This document shows, piece after piece, positions 63,204 through 64,000 of a stretch of DNA of 64,000 bases (position 1 is the stretch's first letter; each line of letters opens with the position of its first letter). The notes beneath the pieces are model-generated. The model saw nothing but the letters and a program-made list of their open reading frames with translations. It did no database searches and was not told the DNA's origin. Source of the DNA: Volutella citrinella (taxonomy: Eukaryota; Ascomycota; Sordariomycetes; Hypocreales; Nectriaceae); NCBI GenBank assembly GCA_034401135.1, contig JAWZSP010000009.1, positions 2,562,919 to 2,626,918 on the forward strand, given 5' to 3'. The position numbers were made by a program, and so were the translations under genes.

Positions 63204-63860
63204 AAGTAGAGCTACAAGGCTGAGGAGTGTAGAGTGAGGTAAGCAGCCGCGGTAAGGGTTAAGGACAAGGAGACTAACTGTAGGTAGCAGGCTGGTTGCG
63301 TCTACCCCAACCTACCGCCTGGCCTGTTGAACCCTAACGTGTACAGCGGTACAAGCTGTAGAAGAGCAGTGAGCAGAGGCGTAGGGTGCTTAGTGTTGTG
63401 GAAGAGAGTGAAGAGTGCTAGTAGAGTTGTGCAGGGGGGGTTGAAGAGTGGTAGAAACAGGACGGGGGTAGAGACAAGGAGCTAAGAGAGAAGTAGGGTG
63501 TTAAAGTAGGTGGCACTGGGGTGTTTTAGACAGCGACGTCGACTTTTGGACGGACAGGAGAAGTGAAGGGGTGGGAGTGGTAGTAAGACTAGAGAGTGAG
63601 GTGGAAAGGGCAGAGGAGGGTAAGGAGAGAGGAGTTAAAGAGGGCTAACCTCTGAGGTGTGTAAGGGCGCTGGCGGCAGTAAAAGTTGAAGAGCTAGGGT
63701 TGAGGTGTTAAGAAGGGTGTGGTACCGAGTCTAAACTAACCGCTAACCGCTGAAGAAGGAGGGCGCGCCGGCGGCACGTTCGGGGTTGGAGTTAGGCTTA
63801 ACAGGGTGGTTTAGGGTTCCGTGGAAAGCGTTCACGACAGTAAGCGAGTTTGCGTCGCAA

Positions 63861-64000
63861 GGGTTAGGGTTAGGGTTAGGGTTAGGGTTAGGGTTAGGGT
63901 TAGGGTTAGGGTTAGGGTTAGGGTTAGGGTTAGGGTTAGGGTTAGGGTTAGGGTTAGGGTTAGGGTTAGGGTTAGGGTTAGGGTTAGGGTTAGGGTTAGG
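63861..64000 (+). repeat. Telomere, (TTAGGG)n
   Basis: About 23 perfect TTAGGG units run to the window end with no variant. The G-rich strand points right, so this is the right end of the chromosome or contig. Confidence 0.99.

Larger units (their letters stand above)
62265..63860. other. Subtelomeric gene-free DNA
   Basis: No supported gene in the last 1.6 kb before the telomere. Single TAGGGTT motifs are scattered on both strands. The distal 600 bp are G-rich on the top strand, as usual beside a telomere. Confidence 0.6.

Overview
The window is the right-hand end of a chromosome from a filamentous ascomycete, probably a Sordariomycete. Supporting signs are a terminal (TTAGGG)n array, 48-98 bp GT-AG introns with CTGAC/CTAAC branch sites, Zn2Cys6 regulators, fungus-typical families, and transition-saturated repeats that look like RIP (repeat-induced point mutation). 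I cannot name the species from sequence alone.

Layout. 1-2.5 kb: no convincing gene. 2.5-6.3 kb: a hypothetical protein divergent from a five-exon Hsp70-like ATPase. 8.4-16 kb: an amidase divergent from a DHA1-type MFS transporter, then an NmrA-like reductase divergent from an imine-reductase-like enzyme (possible small detoxification or metabolite set). 16.5-21.1 kb: a very large secreted subtilisin-like (S8) protein with a Gln/Ser-rich linker and a Cys-containing tail, apparently carrying one frameshift. 22.4-32.5 kb: a likely catabolic cluster of metallo-beta-lactamase-fold hydrolase, Zn-dependent alcohol dehydrogenase, Zn2Cys6 regulator, AtuA/DUF4387 protein and ACS-family MFS transporter. 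Their intergenic regions share an exact 10-bp palindrome, GCGATATCGC. 32.6-40.4 kb: two multi-pass membrane proteins, a second Zn2Cys6 regulator and a short-chain dehydrogenase.

At about 41.1 kb the chromosome changes character. A truncated alcohol dehydrogenase ends at a solo LTR, followed by about 10 kb of AT-rich, stop-riddled relics. These include a mutated copy of a subtelomeric element and a mutated RecQ-type (telomere-linked) helicase. Then come 1,656 bp with no C on the top strand (tetranucleotide array plus a GGGTTAGAGAG-like minisatellite). Directly after it lies an unmutated copy of the same element (53.4-58.5 kb), coding for an AT-hook segment and an unrecognised 1,358-residue frame.

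The last 5.5 kb hold a two-exon hypothetical gene, a stand-alone RNase H with a broken partial duplicate, a BTB fragment, short interstitial telomere-like motifs in inverted orientation, a trinucleotide-type array, and the telomere at 63861-64000.

Exon limits were deduced by eye from reading frame and splice signals and have no transcript support.
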